Shown: piece by piece, positions 13,494-15,057 of the stretch
How positions within the stretch are numbered: position 1 is the first letter of the stretch
How the letters are laid out: every line of letters starts with the position of its first letter
NCBI GenBank assembly: GCA_035542975.1
Contig: DATKKK010000037.1
Span: 1-15,057, forward strand
From: DATKKK01 sp035542975
GTDB taxonomy: Archaea; Thermoproteota; Bathyarchaeia; Bathyarchaeales; Bathycorpusculaceae
Direction of reading: 5' to 3'
DNA: 15,057 nt
The notes under the pieces: generated by a model
Told to the model about the DNA's origin: nothing
Databases searched by the model: none
What the model saw: the letters and a program-made list of their open reading frames with translations, nothing else
Made by a program: the position numbers and the translations under genes

Positions 13494-13595
13494 CGATAAG
13501 AACAGAAGGGATTTTTACTTAAAAGACGTGCTTCTGGCTTAAAATATTACAGAGTTAGAAATGTTTTTTGTTTTAGAAAGGTGGAGAATTGAAGT

Positions 13596-13889
13596 TTAGT
13601 ATGGCACGGGTGTTCGGTTTCGGAGCTCTTCCACTATCGGCAGGACTTGTTTTAGTTCTCTGAAGTACTTGAGAACGGTTATGCCTCTCTGGGTTACGGC
13701 GTAGACGACTCTGCGCTTTCCAACTGTTCTTTCCTCGACCAGTTGCTGTTTTATGAGGAAGTCTAGATATTCTTTCAGGACGCTGCAGTTAACGTTAGCC
13801 TTGTACATGATGTGTGTGAGCTTTAATGGGCCGCGATGGGCTAGTACCTTGAGTATGTCTATATACATTTCTAGTTTGGAACGTCTCAT
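13596..13889 (-). CDS. Small winged-helix transcriptional regulator
   Basis: The product has 97 residues and is nearly all one winged-helix domain: helix 1 (LEMYIDILKVLAHRGPLKLT), the HTH pair (HIMYKANVNCSVLKEYLDFLIKQQLV), a beta wing (EERTVGKRRVVYAVTQRG) and a C-terminal helix (ITVLKYFRELKQV) that usually dimerises. This is the layout of the widespread archaeal small regulators of the HTH_45-like type. The ATG is at 13889; GAGG lies 8 bases before it and TATATAAA (about 13930-13923) further upstream, giving a leader of about 13 bases. The targets are unknown. The gene next downstream encodes the membrane peptide, but that has its own promoter. Confidence 0.85.
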   Translation of the reverse strand: MRRSKLEMYIDILKVLAHRGPLKLTHIMYKANVNCSVLKEYLDFLIKQQLVEERTVGKRRVVYAVTQRGITVLKYFRELKQVLPIVEELRNRTPVPY

Positions 13890-13922
13890 TCCCTAAACCT
13901 CTTTTCGGTCTATTTCGACTTT

Positions 13923-13933
13923 TTTATATAAAG
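13923..13933 (-). promoter_or_regulatory. TATA box of the small winged-helix regulator
   Basis: The minus strand reads CTTTATATAAA, one of the clearest TATA boxes in the window, 34-44 bases before ATG 13889. Confidence 0.6.
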
Positions 13934-13976
13934 CTTTTATGGATTCGTACTACGGCTTATTCCTAAATAGTCTGTG

Positions 13977-14159
13977 TTAGTAGCTCCTTTTCTTCTGTGC
14001 TTTGATTAACACGTTTATTCTATTCTGGAAGGCGGTGACTAGGTCGTCTACCAATATTTTTTGTAATTCTGTTGAAAGTTCTTTGATGTTTTCTTTGAGG
14101 ACGCTGGACATTTTGGTTTCTAGCTGTTTTCGTTGTTTAAGTGTTAATGTATGTTTCAT
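13977..14159 (-). CDS. 60-residue helical protein of unknown function
   Basis: ATG 14159 is fixed by GGAGG with 7 bases of spacing and a TATATA box (14206-14201). A longer frame to 14237 exists but runs through the promoter. The protein is almost wholly helical and charged (LKQRKQLETKMSSVLKENIKEL, then TELQKILVDDLVTAF), with heptad-like spacing and a basic C-terminus (KAQKKRSY). It could be a coiled-coil oligomer or nucleic-acid-associated peptide. No family is recognised. It sits between the winged-helix regulator and the terminator of the next operon, all on one strand. Confidence 0.7.
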   Translation of the reverse strand: MKHTLTLKQRKQLETKMSSVLKENIKELSTELQKILVDDLVTAFQNRINVLIKAQKKRSY

Positions 14160-14200
14160 GAGTTGTCCTCCAATATTGTTGCTCAGAAATAGGTTACTAG

Positions 14201-14206
14201 TATATA
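14201..14206 (-). promoter_or_regulatory. TATA box of the 60-residue helical protein
   Basis: TATATA on the minus strand, 42 bases before ATG 14159, predicts a leader of about 16 bases that carries GGAGG. Confidence 0.55.
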
Positions 14207-14222
14207 ACTGCCTTATGAATTG

Positions 14223-14244
14223 AAAAAATGGATTCAAAATCCAT
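14223..14244 (-). terminator. Hairpin-plus-T terminator of the three-gene unit
   Basis: On the minus strand ATGGATT-TTG-AATCCAT forms a perfect 7-bp stem with a 3-base loop, followed by a run of T. It lies 17 bases past the stop of the 45-residue gene and just before the promoter of the next gene. Confidence 0.6.
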
Positions 14245-14260
14245 GTTTTATGCGTGCATA

Positions 14261-14398
14261 TTAGTTTGTGGTATGTGTGTTTGGGTCTGGTCTGTTGTCG
14301 GGGTGCGGAAAAGTTTTGTCCGACAGTGAATATGCGGAAGCATGGTCTGTCGGGTCGAAGTTCCGCTCAAAACTGAAAAATCCAGCATCACCCGTCAT
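14261..14398 (-). CDS. 45-residue hydrophilic protein of unknown function
   Basis: ATG 14398 follows AGGAGG (14409-14404) with 5 bases of spacing, the strongest ribosome site in the window. It stands 26 bases after the membrane protein gene, so it is probably the last gene of that unit. The frame ends at TAA 14263-14261 and a terminator follows. The sequence begins MTGDAGFFSFERNFDPTDHA and ends in a Pro/Asp/His/Asn-rich tail that looks disordered. There are no cysteines or membrane segments. No family is recognised; it could be a chance frame, but the ribosome site and position argue for translation. Confidence 0.5.
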   Translation of the reverse strand: MTGDAGFFSFERNFDPTDHASAYSLSDKTFPHPDNRPDPNTHTTN

Positions 14399-14424
14399 CA
14401 AGCCCTCCTCTATCTGCTGAAAAC

Positions 14425-14868
14425 TCACCATCTACCCTTTTCCAATTTACTAAAGAGAGCTTTGAACCTAACTAAACCAACCATAAGAATCAGCAGCCAC
14501 ATTAAGAGCGTCGATAGGACTGCGAATCTTTCTGATATCAATGGTGCCAAAAAAAGGTATGAAAGAAGATAGACAAATATCAGAAGCAACGTACAAACAA
14601 GGAGTATTGCCATGCGACCAGCAAATCTCTTGACATGCAAAGTCCCTGATTTCTCCTTCTTTAAAGTCAGGATTTCGCATGCTAGAAATGATGAAACGGG
14701 TGCCAGCGAGACAACAGGAATGATGAAATTCCAAAGGAGATCCCACATTATCGGAGTTCCTGAAGGAAGTTGCGTCAGATGACCAAAGCCGTAACAAACC
14801 GCGAGAATAGTAGAGACTACTATGGCGGGTATCGAAGATAGGGCATAAAACCGATTCTCTTCTTCCAT
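14425..14868 (-). CDS. Membrane protein of unknown function
   Basis: The product has 147 residues from ATG 14868. Four hydrophobic segments are visible: about 10-30 (SIPAIVVSTILAVCYGFG), 41-63 (MWDLLWNFIIPVVSLAPVSSFLA), 84-110 (MAILLVCTLLLIFVYLLSYLFLA) and 115-135 (FAVLSTLLMWLLILMVGLV). A basic loop (TLKKEKSGTLHVKRFAGR) lies between the second and third, and a basic tail (RFKALFSKLEKGRW) ends the chain; both are probably cytoplasmic. An alternative start, TTG 14895, overlaps the stop of the upstream small gene (TTGA) and would add 9 residues by translational coupling. A TATA-like GATATTT lies about 20 bases before ATG 14868. No family is recognised. Confidence 0.65.
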   Translation of the reverse strand: MEEENRFYALSSIPAIVVSTILAVCYGFGHLTQLPSGTPIMWDLLWNFIIPVVSLAPVSSFLACEILTLKKEKSGTLHVKRFAGRMAILLVCTLLLIFVYLLSYLFLAPLISERFAVLSTLLMWLLILMVGLVRFKALFSKLEKGRW

Positions 14869-14891
14869 TGAAATCGTTGTGGACACAAATA

Positions 14892-15032
14892 TCAACCCAT
14901 CGTAAGGTATCTTGATAAGGCTATACCAGCTAGCACCCAGTCGAACGTTGCCTCCATTGCATCAATCCACCACCTGCCAGCAACCAAAAACCAAACAACA
15001 ACTCGACGCTCAGACACGAAATCCCTCAACAT
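14892..15032 (-). CDS. 46-residue Trp-rich small protein
   Basis: ATG 15032 has GGAG with 7 bases of spacing. TGA 14894-14892 lies 23 bases before the membrane protein's ATG 14868 and overlaps its alternative TTG start. The protein begins MLRDFVSERR, then VVVWFLVAGRWWIDAM and a second weakly hydrophobic run (FDWVLAGIALSRYL). It could be one short membrane hairpin or an amphipathic helix. It is likely the first gene of the unit that continues to 14261. No family is recognised. Its promoter would lie beyond the window edge. Confidence 0.5.
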   Translation of the reverse strand: MLRDFVSERRVVVWFLVAGRWWIDAMEATFDWVLAGIALSRYLTMG

Positions 15033-15057
15033 GCAACTCTCCTCACCATCACGTACT

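Noticed and set aside
14281..14360. Possible structured RNA: hairpin with a GGAA tetraloop (14331-14342) and pairing TGTCGG/CCGACA.
   Set aside because: The opposite strand carries a 45-codon frame with an AGGAGG ribosome site over the same bases, a better explanation. The stems are short, and no known RNA family signature was recognised.
1..15057. tRNA, rRNA, CRISPR array, insertion sequence.
   Set aside because: I found no cloverleaf with a GGTTCGAATCC-type arm, no regularly spaced repeats, and no transposase-like protein on either strand.

Overview
The window is archaeal. It carries a membrane-anchored Lon protease of the archaeal LonB layout, a Holliday junction resolvase Hjc and a MobA-type enzyme. 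Many genes have a TATA-like box 20-30 bases before the start codon, which suggests leaderless or short-leader transcripts, while others have GGAG-type ribosome sites. Gene density is high, G+C is moderate, and the spread of TACK/Bathyarchaeia-like family members suggests a Bathyarchaeia-type genome. That placement is inference; no rRNA, tRNA or CRISPR array is visible.

Layout. Positions 1-601 hold the 3' half of an MFS transporter. Positions 602-1112 hold a good promoter and a short reading frame broken by a TAG. Positions 1113-2091 (minus) are an acetyltransferase followed by a YjbQ-family gene. Positions 2092-3015 are a long gap with no confident gene and two inverted copies of an 18-bp repeat. 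Positions 3016-8331 (plus) are lonB, hjc, and an ABC ATPase/FtsX-like permease pair. Positions 8359-9747 (minus) are a winged-helix/PD-(D/E)XK nuclease and a second acetyltransferase. Positions 9882-11174 (plus) are a glutamate-1-semialdehyde-aminomutase-like aminotransferase, convergent with mobA (11190-11843, minus). A 39-residue four-cysteine protein follows at 11954-12073 (plus).

Positions 12078-15032 (all minus) form an accessory-looking stretch: a ParA/MinD-like ATPase overlapping a coiled-coil/winged-helix partner whose promoter sits under inverted repeats; a 40-residue membrane peptide; a small winged-helix regulator; a 60-residue helical protein; and a three-gene unit (46, 147-156 and 45 residues) ending in a hairpin-plus-T terminator. 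Four of these small genes (11954, 13371, 14261 and 14892) are under 60 codons and were found by reading frames together with ribosome sites or promoters.

The most unusual signals are: an 18-bp repeat, GTTGATGCTTTTGTAYAC, in four intergenic places with a fifth near-copy inside a gene; an ABC ATPase whose conserved N-terminus lies upstream of any ATG/GTG/TTG; a LonB-like protease with a bacterial-looking serine motif and a lengthened Ser-Lys loop; and the winged-helix/ParA pair with its operator-like palindrome.
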